DNA of 64,000 nt. Source: Metarhizium brunneum (lineage: Eukaryota; Ascomycota; Sordariomycetes; Hypocreales; Clavicipitaceae). The translations under genes and the position numbers were made by a program. The stretch is taken from NCBI RefSeq assembly GCF_013426205.1, contig NC_089425.1, forward strand, positions 1-64,000, in the 5' to 3' direction. Of this stretch, positions 1 to 11,029 are shown one piece after another; position 1 is the stretch's first letter; each line of letters starts with the position of its first letter. The notes under the pieces are model-generated. The model did not search any database. It was not told the origin of the DNA and worked only from the letters and a program-made list of their open reading frames with translations.

Positions 1-115
1 CTAACCCTAACCCTAACCCTAACCCTAACCCTAACCCTAACCCTAACCCTAACCCTAACCCTAACCCTAACCCTAACCCTAACCCTAACCCTAACCCTAA
101 CCCTAACCCTAACCC
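1..115. repeat. Telomeric repeat array, CCCTAA units
   Basis: About 19 uninterrupted copies of the six-base unit CCCTAA (TTAGGG on the other strand) start at the first base and stop at about 115, where an AT-only sequence begins. This is the usual telomere unit of filamentous ascomycetes. The C-rich strand reads 5'->3' from base 1, so base 1 lies at the chromosome end and the window runs inward. Confidence 0.98.
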
Positions 116-2470
116 AAAAATAATATTATTATTATTATTATTATATATATTATTTTATATAATAACTAATAATATATATATACTCTTATTATTATATATT
201 ATTAACTTAGTTATAATATTATATATCTTTTATAATATAGTATATATAAATTTACTTAACTTAGCTATTATAAATTAAATTTATTAAAATATAACCTAGT
301 TATTAATTTAATTAATTATATTTTTAGCTATAATTATAAACTAGATTTTTATTTTATATATATAAGTTTTTAATATTTAATTTATTAATAATAAAAACTT
401 ATTAGCTTTTTTTTTAGTTTATATTATAAATATATAAATATATTATTATATATATATAAATATAAATATATTAAATTATTAAATATTAGCTTTATTTATA
501 CTTTTTTTTTATATAATTATATAAATCTTAGCTTATTACTTAATATATATATAATATAATATAATAATTTATATTATTTTAATAATAGCTAATAATATAA
601 GTATATAATCTAATATATTCTATTATTTATTATTATTTTAAATACTTATTATAGCTAATATACTAATTAATATACTATTATATTAGTAGTTATTTAATAA
701 ATAATCTAATATAATTATAATAAACTATAAATATATATTATAATATAAATTCTAGCTTTTCTTAATTTATTTATTAATATTCTTATTAATATTATTATTA
801 TTATTATTATTAATATTACTTATACTCTACTTTTTATAATTTTTTTTAGTTATTAATATTACTTAGTATTTTTATATAGCCTAGTATTAATAATATATCT
901 TAATAAACCCTTTTTAATATTAGGTTTAAGTACTTATTATAATATATAATAGCTTTTCCTTTTATAGCTATTATTTAATCTAATAAATAACTTAAATAAT
1001 TTTATATATTATACTTTTATATTATACTTATAAATCTGCTTTTATTTATAATTTAAATAGCTACTTAATTTATATAAATACTTTATATTAATTAATCTTA
1101 AATATAATTAATAATTTAATTTAATATAACTAATATATTTTATATATTTTATTTAATAAATTATAATATTACTTACTTATATATTATAATAATATTTTAT
1201 TTTTAGTTAAAATTTTAATAAATTATTATAATTTTTTTACTTTTAACCCTTTTAAATACCTGGTTTAATTAACTTATTATAATTATAAATTAGCCTTATT
1301 TTTTAGGTTTAATACTTCTATATATTATATTACCTAACTATTTATATATTATTACTTTTATATATTATTTTATTTATTTAATATAACTAATAATATAATA
1401 ATTTAATTATTATTTTTATTCTTATTTTCTTTATTAGCTATTAATTTATTCTTAATAATATTAAATTTAATATTAATTATACTTTTTATTTTAAATTAAT
1501 TATTAATTATATAACTAAGAAATAACTTTTAATATTAAACTTTATTAATTTATAATAATTAATATAATTTTTATAATTTTACTTTAATATTATTACTTTT
1601 TTTTTAATTATTAATTTAATTATACTTTATTTTATAATATAATTATATATAATTAATTTAATAAATAATATAATTATAAACTTTATATTATAAATTATTA
1701 GTTTTTAGATTATTAATATATAAAATTATAGCTTTATTAACTAATAATAAATATTTTTTTAACTTTTTTTAATTTTTAATTAATCTTAAAATATTCTTAA
1801 TTTTTTAAATAATACTTTTTTATTTTATTACTTAAATTAATAAGTAATATTATTATAAATAAGTTTATATTTTATTTTAAATATATAATTACTTATATTT
1901 ATTATAAAATATAAATAAAAATTTAAGGTTATATATAAATAAATATATTTTATATTATATATTTTTTAATATAATAATATATTAACTAAAAATATTATAT
2001 TTTAAATTACTTAAATAATAAAATTTAATTATTTTTATTATTTTTATTTTAGCTTTTTTTATTATTTTATTATTTATTTACTTAGGTTTTTAATAATAAA
2101 CTTTAAATACCTTTATTATTATTAAATTATTATTTAAAAACCTTAATAAAATTCTTATTAAATACTTTAAGTATAATAAATATACTTTATTTTTTTAATT
2201 ATATTTCTTAGCCCTTTATATAAATATCTCTTTTAATTATATTAATACTATCTTTTTAATTATATTAACTTAGCTTGTTTTTTATAGGTTGATTTTCTAG
2301 GTAGGGGTTTTAACCACGTTAAGTCAATATAGTTAGCGTATTAAAGTTAGATTAATAACTTTTTATAGGGGTTAAAAATACCGCTTTATATAGGATTTTA
2401 GGGCGGGTTACTCACTATATACACCCGTGTTAGTGTAAATATTATAACTAGTAACTAACTAACTACTTCC
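116..2470. repeat. AT-rich subtelomeric block, RIP-like
   Basis: Nearly every base to about 2270 is A or T, with few G or C and no usable reading frame. Base composition then rises gradually to normal by about 2500. In filamentous ascomycetes such blocks are repeats (transposons or subtelomeric helicases) worn down by repeat-induced point mutation. No protein can be read here, so the original element is unknown. The inner edge (2278-2310) matches the inner edge of a second AT block at 10537-10569. Confidence 0.85.
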
Positions 2471-2964
2471 ACAATAATTTAGTTTATTACTATATATTTC
2501 AATATTCTGCGGCATGCGCAGCCAACTCTCTGCCGCTACGGACTCGAAGCTCTTTGGTGAACGAAAGGCACTGCTTTATCTACACAATCTCAGGCGAGAG
2601 CAGATGGCAGTTTAGGCGAGCCTTGGCAACGTGATTTTTCGGTACGTGCTCGAGACCTATGGCTTTATCAGCTGAGCAAGCTATCGCCCATAAGTCTCAC
2701 TGTAATGGTTTTCGAGGATTCTCGCGACTTAGCATGGCGAGTACAGTTGTAGACAAATCACAACTAACCTCGGTTCACTCTGCTAAACTGAGATGTCCAA
2801 TGAGACATAAATTAGGGCATTCCCCTGTTGCCTATGCATTCTTTGTCTGACATCTTAAGGTGGCAGAACACCTCAACTGGGAGAGCAAGAATATGCAGCA
2901 GTCATGATCATCTACTTGCAAGTCGAAATGCCTAAAAACGTCAAGATTACAAGACCCCAGCAAC
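2471..2964. other. Transition sequence without a recognisable gene
   Basis: Composition returns to normal here. A 63-codon plus-strand ORF at 2659-2850 has no recognisable motif and is probably chance. The segment lies 3' of the minus-strand gene that ends at 2965. Confidence 0.5.
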
Positions 2965-5697
2965 CTAGTGCACCAAACTGCCAGCTCCCAGCAAAGGCGC
3001 CCGCTCCGCCGCCCGTGTGCCAGCCCGCACGGCGTCGCTCACGATCCTCCTCACGACGGGGTTAATGGCCCGGTGCGCCAGGTAATTCAGCCGCCCAATG
3101 GTCCTCCGCAAGATGGAACCAACCGATCGTGCGGCCGCCGATCGCACCGCCGACAAGGCCCCACCCACGGCCGATGACTCGGAGAAGCTCCCGGCCGCGG
3201 TCCCCGCCAGCCCGAGACTGGCGCCGAGCTCTCCAATGAGGGCGACCACCTCGGGCGACGTAGCGAGAATGGACCCCGCGAATAGAGGCCCTGCAAAAAA
3301 AGCGCCTAGGATTCCGCCCGTCCACGAGCCGTCGCCCGAGGATACATGTTGCAATTTCTTCACTTGGTCGTGGAACTTGTTTTCCGGTTCTTTCGGCGGC
3401 TCCTGCTTCGTCGGCGGCTGTTTTCCGTCATCGTTCGGGGTCGCGTTGTCCGCCTGTTTCCCGCTCGTCATGGCACGCACGATTTCGCAATGATCGCTGG
3501 ATTGTCCCGCGCCTGGCAGCTATTAGCACAAGGAGCAGACTCAAGGATACCGTCTTAACGCGTCTTACCGTTGGCCCGGCGTTGGAGGCGTCCGTCGGGA
3601 AGACACGACGAGAGCCGCACCCCGTCTCTGCGCAATCCGAGCAGGACGTTGAACGCGGCGGGATGCTGGCGGAGGAGGTCGTAGAGCCGGGGATTGTCCA
3701 GTTGCAACAGGCCGACGCCTCGGTCTAAAATGTGCACCAGACGCTCGCGGGTATATCCCAGGCCGAGGGCTTGTTGTACGAAAAGCCGCCATCCTTCGCT
3801 GCGAAGACCTGCCAAGTCTGCTGCTGTAGTGGTTGCGTTAGCACTAACGTCGGTTCAATGTTTGCATCTAGCCTTTGCGCGTCATTGTTTCGTACCTGGG
3901 CTACTGCCGCCGGGTGCGTCTCCGGCAGTGTCTGGCGGTGGACAGACTAGTTCCAAGCTGTCTATTGCCTTGAGCAGCTGATAGGCATCGGCTAAGAAGA
4001 GTCAAGGCTGGTTAGAAGGAAACGCCGTGCAATAAAGGGAATCAGTTTTGCATACAAAACGCCGCTTGGCCGTCTCCCTTGAACTTGGCCGCTGCACACG
4101 CCGCTGCGCCCTCTTGTCCTTCTGGACAAATTCGGTCCTCGTCATCACGTTCCTCTATGACGGTGTAGGCCGTTTCTGTAATTATCAGCATGGGAGAATA
4201 TAATAGACTGGGCATAGTGCATACCAAACGCCTGGCTGGCATCGCCGCTATATTGCTCCTTTACACAGGCCTCTCGCCGCGACGGGTCCTTGTCGTCCTT
4301 GCCAGCGGTAGGTTCATACTCGTCCTTGTCGCCGTCGCCCGAAGGGAAAAATCTATTCTTATTCTTTTGTAACCACTCGCGCAACTGTTGAAGTTTGGTC
4401 TGCTTCTGACCCTCTTTAGGCGGAACGCTGCCCTGCTCTGCTTTGGCCCCAAAGGTAGCAGCCTTGTCTACTAACTTGCTCAACTTCTTCTTCATGGCCT
4501 TTAATTCGCGCTTAAGCGCCGTCTTTTCTATATCCCGCTCTTTGGGGTCGTCGAGCCCCTTCACAGGTTCGCCCTTTTTAAGAGCTTCCAGATTCTTCGC
4601 TCTGGCATCCACCTGTCTTTGCAGTCTGGTTGCCCATTCCTGCAAGGCCTGAATGGCGCGCTGCCTCGCTGCATCGTCGATGACTGCGTTGAGGGGCGTT
4701 GTGAGCATTTCAAATGACCGCTCGGCTGCCCTGATCAAGAATCTTGCATATGCCTGCCTGTCTTGCAAGTAATACTTGATTTGGTCCTTACAGAGACCTT
4801 TTAGAACGCTGTCGCCCTTGCATTCTTCTGCAGTCTTGACGTAGTGTCTGACGCCTTCTCTGGCCGTGTACATGGCGTTTGTTGCGCGTAGCTCCAGTTG
4901 AGCAATGTGCTCTGGGGAGCTTACCTGTTCAACCAGGTCTCTGGATGCATCTAGTTCGTTGGATAGATCGAATATTTTGTTGGAATCGGCTCTTGCAGGC
5001 ATGATGCTGGCGTCTCCTTTGGTATTTTCCCATTGGCCATAGTCCACGGTTGGACCTTGGGCGTCCTCGCAGTCGACTTGGATCTGGAGACTGCCGCCGC
5101 GGGAATTAAGCAATGCTTGCGGTATAGCCATCTGAGCTACCGTTCCATCTCCATACTTGGGGATATGTGATATTCGTATGGTCTTTAGGGGGTCCCAGCT
5201 GCTATCCTGGCTTTTGATGTATGCATCAATTTCCTCATGAGTCGTGTCCAACAATTGCTCGTCAGGGAGGATAACCTTGGGCACTGTGCGGAATTCTTCC
5301 TCGTCAGCAGTGACAGCGCAGTCGCTGTAATATATTTTCAAGTTAGTTGCCTGACCGTGATAGTCGACCGGTTGATACTAACACGTCTCCTGCGTGCCCC
5401 TCCCACTGTCCATACCCGGCTGTCAGATAGACGCCTTCGCCAATTTGCGTGTGGCCTGTTATTGGATCATCGGTAAGAGTACCGGCTTCCTTGTATTTTG
5501 CGGCTTGATTCTACAATGTCGACGTTATTAGTCATGTAGACGTGGTTATACGTGCGTGGGAGTGGTTATATACCTACAGGATGGACGCGTCGGTAGCCGA
5601 TAGTGATACGAGAGCCGGATGGCAGTTGAGTAGGGCCACCCCAGACTCCCTCGGAAAGGGCCAGGGCGATCAGCCATCCGAATACCTTGTGAGTCAT
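2965..5697 (-). CDS. Secreted ADP-ribosyltransferase-like protein, 7-exon model
   Basis: Hand-spliced on the minus strand: exons 5697-5574, 5503-5383, 5324-4225, 4175-4056, 3991-3896, 3823-3569 and 3512-2965. All phases agree and give 787 aa. Residues 1-20 look like a signal peptide (MTHKVFGWLIALALSEGVWG). GYRRVHP (about 34-40) and GEGVYLT (63-69) resemble the arginine and Tyr-strand motifs of secreted fungal ART/enterotoxin-like proteins. I could not place the catalytic glutamate. The middle is charged and Lys/Glu-rich, probably coiled coil. The C-terminus (exon 7) has a Gly/Ala-rich hydrophobic stretch like a glycine zipper or membrane segment. A shorter reading stops at 4042, giving a 492-aa protein if the intron at 3992-4055 is not spliced; the last three exons could then be a separate gene. 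The toxin role is inferred from the family, not shown. Confidence 0.62.
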
Positions 5698-7274
5698 GGT
5701 TTTTTTTTTTTTTTTTGGAACAGAGTGGAAGAAGTATATGGGAGTGTATCTCGGATGAGAGACCTCGACAGTTGTAAGCCGCTGTTGACCCTCCTCAGAG
5801 CACCAGGCCTTATATATTTTCTGTACTGCAAACATTAAAGACACCAACATATTTGAAGGCTTGGATGGCGAGTCAAGTCATGGCAGATGTTGGTCAATGC
5901 CCTCAAACCTGGCAAGCCAATATTAAAGGTACGAGACATTGACGGCTCCAGTCAATAGTTTGACTTGGCGCATTAACTTGCTCCACTGCATTCATGTCGA
6001 AATTCAAAGTGGTGTCGATTATAAATAAACTTTCTTCTCTAACGGCTAGCTTGAGGTACAGTGGAACTAGACCAGACGGACGTACCCGTTGACAGCTACT
6101 TATCTCTTTAGCTGCGAAATGACTCGTGGAGACTCGCTCAGCTTCTCTGCCATATAATTTCCTTTTACAGAGAATATCAGCGAGTCTCCACGAGTCATTT
6201 CGCAGCTAAAGAGACATGGATACATGTACTAGTCCTGCGATAGTTATGGTGCTGATGGTGCTCCGGCACATGGTGCTACGAGGTACGGTAGCATTATATT
6301 TACGGTGCCCGTGTATTGAAATTGAACTCTTGGCCCTATTATGAGTAAAAGTCTGTGGCTCGTAGAGTACAGCGTCAAATGTCATTCTCGTCTAAAATGG
6401 AGTTGATCGATAGACACATATACAGTGCATCGACTCCCTACATATGTATAATGTACCAGACTTGAGACGGTACGGCTTCCAAGGCATTAAATTGGACAAC
6501 AAGCAACAATGCCCATGCTGCATTGACGAGTACATATACAGTAGTAGAACCCCTTGGATGTGTTGAACCCCTTGGCTGTCTATAGGAGAAATTCGCTCAT
6601 CGCCACAATACGGAATTTGATTTCCTCCAAAGTCAATAATATGATTAAAGGAGGGGACAATCGGCTACAGCGCTCATGCGTAGAGCCTGGCTCCCAATGA
6701 ATGTGCTCTACAATCACGTCTTGCATTGAATACTTGAATTTCAGGCTTGCAGCCCATCTCATCAAAGGCACGTCAAGGACCTTGTGGACATAGGAGACAT
6801 GAGTCAGCTTCAGGGTCGGTAGCCAATCGGACATAACGGCCAAACGGCAGCTTTATTTCCTAATTATTAATGATTATACCCATAACCCTGTTCGGCATAA
6901 CTCATTATTGATTGCATTAACCACGGCACTTATTCTTGACTTACAATCCGTGGGCCCTCACAAGGTCCTCGACTTCAATATTTCATATACAATTTTATGC
7001 CGCAGTTGGATACAGCGACTGAAACGCGGCTGAGCAAAGTATTCATGCCACCATGTCAATCTCTATCATGGATGCATTCTAGCTAGACAGGGGCCTAAAA
7101 CGAACCGCTGAAAATCATGCCCTTACTTTGCTGCACTCAATATTACTACTCGCCTAGTCGCTGACGGGTATACAAAGGTCAGACACGCCTAGTAAATAAG
7201 AGAGATTAAAAAAAAAGCAGTCCTCACCAAACGACCCGTCACATTGTGTTCTAACCCTCGACACTCTTTTCAAC
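5698..7274. other. Intergenic region with hairpin and one weak small ORF
   Basis: This divergent promoter region lies between the ART-like gene and the repeat-protein gene. It holds a poly-T run just upstream of 5697 (about 5700-5717) and the long inverted repeat listed separately. A minus-strand ORF at 6580-6834 (about 84 codons from an ATG at 6834) looks somewhat protein-like but has no known motif. Nothing else is supported. Confidence 0.5.
6103..6214. repeat. Perfect 36-bp inverted repeat (long hairpin)
   Basis: Bases 6103-6138 are the exact reverse complement of 6179-6214, 36 of 36. The 40-base spacer has a second 7-bp stem (6143-6149 with 6168-6174). A transcript would fold into one long hairpin. 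It could be a miniature inverted-repeat element, a precursor of microRNA-like small RNA, or a recent fold-back duplication. No flanking target-site duplication is obvious. Confidence 0.9.
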
Positions 7275-8666
7275 ATGTTTCTCTCTGTCCTGGCCGCCTC
7301 CCTCTTTACCACGGCGTCCCTAGCCAGGGAAATCCGGTCGCTGCACCCAGTAGGAGTGACCGTAGTGAGCCGTGATGAGGATCTGCTGGAAAAATATCGC
7401 GGCCAGGTCACAAGACTTCATGACGCGATATCAAACGCTACCCAATGCTACACCGACTTCATTGACAACCTTCACAAGGCGGAACCTGATACTTTGCATA
7501 CTATCAACGCTTGTGGTGATAAAAATGAAGCAGCCCGAGCTGAGTTGGCTGCGACCCATGAGATAGCCAGGAGCCCAGCCTTTCCTTCAGACAAACTGTT
7601 TTCAGCTCAATTGCCCGACGTCCTCGACAGTCGAACCAGCCTCCAGGGCCCGTGGACCAAAGATCTACAAGACCGGGTTCACCAATTGACTCTTGAGTCG
7701 CTAAACGCGGTCGAGGCAAGCAAGCGAGCAGCACTCTTGCCAGAGTACCGAAAGCACGTAACAGCGCTCTACGACCATCTATCCAAAGCCGTCACATGCT
7801 ACGAGGCGTATGACAACAATGTCCAGAAGCCAGGTGCTAATCCTGACAGCATCGACGCCTGTGACACGGAATACGACGCCGTTGCGCGCTCTCTTCGCGA
7901 TGCCCGCAGCACGGCCTACCAGCCCGACTTTCCCGACGGCAACTGGCTCTTTGAGGCTAAAATCCCGGATATGCGCGACAATCGTAACCAGAAAAAATTA
8001 GACGAGTTGCGCGACGCGGCCAAACACGCATTCGAGATCAAAGATCAGGCGAAGCTGGTGAAGAACTACCACGAAGAAGTCACCGATCTTCAGCGCCGCC
8101 TCGCAAGTGCCACCAAATGCTACGTAGACTACATCGACCACATCCATAGGGAAGACATTACAGACGAGGGATACAAGTCGCGAGCTGATCAGGCCTGCAA
8201 CGAGGCCTACAGGCAAATCCAGGCCAAGCTCACCGAGGTGCGTGCGGCGGCCAGCAAGCCCAACTTTCCTGGGGCGTCGTGGCTGTTCAACGCCCATCTT
8301 CCTGATATCACGGACGGGCGGGCAGAGCTCCAGAGCGAATGGACGAAAAACTTGGAGGGGAAGCTTCGCGAGCTGACGCAGGCGGCGGACCGGGCTGATA
8401 GAGCGGGTATCCAGGCGGACGACAAGCTCACGCAGTTCAATGCCACTGTGTTGCAGGAGGTTGTGCCGCTGGTGAATAAGACGGCTATGGAGACGGCAGA
8501 GGTGCTGGTCAAGTACGTTGCGCTTAACCTTCTCACGCAGGGGAAGACGGCGGAGGATGTCAAGGACGCTGCGAATAAGGCCTTGCTTGGTTTTGTAAAG
8601 GGACTGGGGCACGACATGGTTGATGGTGTGTTGAAGGATGTGGCTGCCGCGGAAGACAAGGAGTAA
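7275..8666 (+). CDS. Secreted protein with three internal repeats, unknown function
   Basis: This is an intact single-exon ORF of 463 codons from an ATG at 7275. A clear signal peptide (MFLSVLAASLFTTASLA) comes first. Three imperfect repeats of about 110-120 residues follow, starting near residues 33, 155 and 268. Each has a YR/YH-x-x-VT-x-L opening, two cysteines about 22-32 residues apart (TQCY/TCYE/KCYV, then NACG/DACD/QACN), a proline-phenylalanine step, and a closing LF-x-A-x-(I/L)PD-(V/M/I) motif. The repeats are mostly helical and charged. A Lys/Asp-rich helical tail completes the protein. I do not recognise the family. The cysteine pair in each unit suggests one disulfide per repeat. 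It lies between an ART-like gene and a Tc toxin relic, so a role as a host-directed effector is possible but unproven. Confidence 0.85.
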   Translation: MFLSVLAASLFTTASLAREIRSLHPVGVTVVSRDEDLLEKYRGQVTRLHDAISNATQCYTDFIDNLHKAEPDTLHTINACGDKNEAARAELAATHEIARSPAFPSDKLFSAQLPDVLDSRTSLQGPWTKDLQDRVHQLTLESLNAVEASKRAALLPEYRKHVTALYDHLSKAVTCYEAYDNNVQKPGANPDSIDACDTEYDAVARSLRDARSTAYQPDFPDGNWLFEAKIPDMRDNRNQKKLDELRDAAKHAFEIKDQAKLVKNYHEEVTDLQRRLASATKCYVDYIDHIHREDITDEGYKSRADQACNEAYRQIQAKLTEVRAAASKPNFPGASWLFNAHLPDITDGRAELQSEWTKNLEGKLRELTQAADRADRAGIQADDKLTQFNATVLQEVVPLVNKTAMETAEVLVKYVALNLLTQGKTAEDVKDAANKALLGFVKGLGHDMVDGVLKDVAAAEDKE

Positions 8667-8696
8667 ATTGGATTTGGATTAGCCGTGCGTGTATAG

Positions 8697-10064
8697 AGTA
8701 ATAGACGAAATGATGCTGCCGACGACTTAGACGAATATATTCTATTCGGCGCCGAAGATCTCGTCCCACTCAAGGAGCATGATGGAAACGGCCACTGGGC
8801 CGTGCGTGAACCGACGCTGCGCACACTCAATGGAGAAGAGTACAGCGTCAAACGATATCGGCCACGAGCCGAAGGACTCTTCTCGGTCATTGAGCACTGG
8901 ACTAAGAACACCGGAGAAATTCACTGGCGGTCGATTTCGAAGCATAATGTAACTACCTTATATGGCACCAATAACGAATCCCGTGTTTTTGATCCAGAAG
9001 ACCCCGACTCCTCGAAGCCCACCCGAATATTTAGCTGGCTCATTACCGAGAGCTTCGATGATAACCAGCCGTGTGAACATAACCGCACTGAGACAGCGCG
9101 ATATGCCGCCTGGTATCTGAAGCGCATCAAATATGGAAACAGACAATCGCGCTTCGTCCAACCCATCCCTGCGGACACCAACTGGATGTTTGAAGTTGTC
9201 ATAGACTATAGAGATCATGATTTTGACCGACCGACACCCACATCGCAGAACCCATGGTTATGCCGGAATGATCCTTTCTCCGTCTACCGCGCCGGCTTTG
9301 AGGTCAACGTTCGGCACTACCGCCTATGCCAGCGCGTTCTTATGTTCCACCGCTTTCCGGACGAAGTGGATATTGGCGTAAACTGCCTAGTGTCATTAAC
9401 CGATTTCGAGTGCAGAAGCACACGAGGCGTGCCGAGCGACATCAAGTTGGGAAATCCCACAGCATCATTTATAAGTTCTGTCCACCAAAGTGGATATATT
9501 CGTACTGGTGATCTTGCATACGTAAAGCGATCCATGCCTCCGATACAGTTCGAATACAGTCAGGCAGTTATTAACAATGCGTATTAAGAACTCAGCCTCC
9601 AGAGCTTGGGCAATCTTCCCACCGGGCTGGGTTCGGACAAGTATCACTGGGTAAACTTGGACGGAGAAGGCATAGCATGCGTATTGACCGAGCAAGGAAA
9701 CACTTGGTTCTATAAACGAAACTTTGGCGATGCCGAGCTGGGCCCCTTGGAAATCGTAGCTCAAAAGCCGTCCTCTATCCCGCTCAACGGGAAGTCGCAG
9801 CTCCTCGACCTCGGCGGAAATGGACAGCTTAGTCTCGTGGACTTTTTGGTAGTCACGCCAGGGTTCTTCAAGAAGATAGCAAATGAAGATTGGTCGTCAT
9901 TTACGCCTTTCAAATTCCTCCCAAATATTCGCTGGGACGATCCGACGCTACTAGTTATAGATCTCACAGGTGATGGGCGCGCCGACATTATTACGAGTGA
10001 TAATCAAGTATTCACTTGGTATTCTTTCTTGGCCGAAGACGGATTCGCACTTATAGAGCTCTAG
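8697..10064 (+). pseudogene. Tc toxin B-subunit (SpvB/TcaC-like) fragment, broken
   Basis: An open frame running from 8697 (after a stop at 8694) matches the insecticidal toxin complex B component of Photorhabdus/Xenorhabdus type. The first part covers the C-terminal portion of an SpvB domain: LFGAEDLVPL near the start, then AEGLFSVIEHWTK, YLKRIKYGNR, DPFSVYRAGFEV and CQRVLMFHRFP. After an in-frame TAA at 9585-9587 the same frame continues with NLPTGLGSDKYHW, NLDGEGIACVLTEQG, WFYKRN and DLTGDGRADI, typical of the region joining SpvB and the toxin mid domain. The gene is broken in three ways: no 5' end or start codon, the internal stop, and a cut at 10064 where AT-rich DNA begins. A functional subunit is about 1400-1500 residues; only about 450 codons remain. 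Ultimately bacterial origin by transfer is inferred from the family. Confidence 0.85.
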
Positions 10065-10065
10065 T

Positions 10066-10610
10066 ATATAAAGCTTTTATTTTTTAATTTTTAAATTTAA
10101 ATTAATTTTTATATAATATTATTTATATTTTTTTTAAAAAAGTAAAACTATTAATATAAATTTATTTAATAGGTTTACTTTTAATATTATTAGTTTTATT
10201 AAGCTTTTTTATAATTAATATAATAATTTTTTTAAAGTTATATTTTAGTTTTATTTTTTTAAAAGCTTTTTTTTTAAGTTTTTTATAATTTTATAATTTT
10301 TTTTAATTTTTATTATATTAAGATTTTTAGCTTTATAATAATTATTTTTTTTATTATAAAAAGCTTTTAATTTAATATTAATTATAATTATATTACTTTT
10401 TAAGTTTTATTAGCTTTAATTTCTAAAAGTTATAATAAGTAACTTACTTATATTAAGCTTATAAGTTTAAGACTTCTTTTATTTTAGCTAAATTATTATA
10501 TTAATATTATTTTTTTAATTATATTAATATTACTTATTTTTTATAAGTTAATTTTTTAGGTAAAGGTTTCTACTATAAAAAATTAATATAATCGGCGTAT
10601 TAGTATTAGG
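10066..10610. repeat. Second AT-rich RIP-like block
   Basis: About 540 bases are overwhelmingly A+T, starting two bases after the last codon of the Tc fragment. Its right edge (10537-10569) aligns with 2278-2310 of the subtelomeric block. The five differences in 33 bases are all G to A or C to T in the copy here. This marks two copies of one repeat under RIP. Confidence 0.8.
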
Positions 10611-10650
10611 AGATACTTAATGCTATTAGGTATATTGGCTTACTCGACTC

Positions 10651-11029
10651 TTGGCTACTATAACGTCGGATATTGGCCCCGGCAAGTCCGGAGATCTATC
10701 CCTCGTTGTTGTGGATACTAGATCAAACATGTGTCAAGGACAACGTCAACTTATTTGTATTGCTCCTGCTATTCTCAAAGGGTCAAGCTTTGTCATTTCA
10801 GACGAGGCCACGGCGTCAATCTACCACGAATTAAATGTCAGAATCCAGGCTTCCGTGAGACATGCAGGTGATCTTCATGACAATCGCGCATCGCCTTCGG
10901 ACCGTTATTAATTATGATAGAATTATTGGACTGGCCGCTAGGCAAGTCAAAGAATACGACCATCATTGGCAGCTGCCGCAGCGACCAGACGGAATTTTTC
11001 AAGACATGTCTGGTTCGAGTCAGCAGTAG
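10651..11029 (+). pseudogene. ABC transporter nucleotide-binding domain relic
   Basis: Only the C-terminal end of the second nucleotide-binding domain survives. One frame reads an ABC signature remnant (CQGQRQLICIA) and a degenerate Walker B (VISDEATAS) to about 10860. A shift of frame near 10860 leads to the H-loop (TIAHRLRTV) and the terminal YDRII strand, ending at a TAG at 11027-11029. The motif set fits ABC-C type multidrug transporters of fungi. Membrane domains, Walker A and a start are missing. It abuts the AT-rich block on its left. Confidence 0.8.

Noticed and set aside
2968..3558. Plus-strand ORFs of 69-131 codons over exon 7 of the ART-like gene
   Set aside because: They mirror a GC-rich minus-strand coding exon and have repetitive Arg/Pro composition typical of shadow frames.
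8207..8911. Minus-strand ORF of 234 codons under the repeat-protein gene
   Set aside because: It is antisense to an intact ORF with signal peptide and repeats, and its Ser-rich sequence has no motif.
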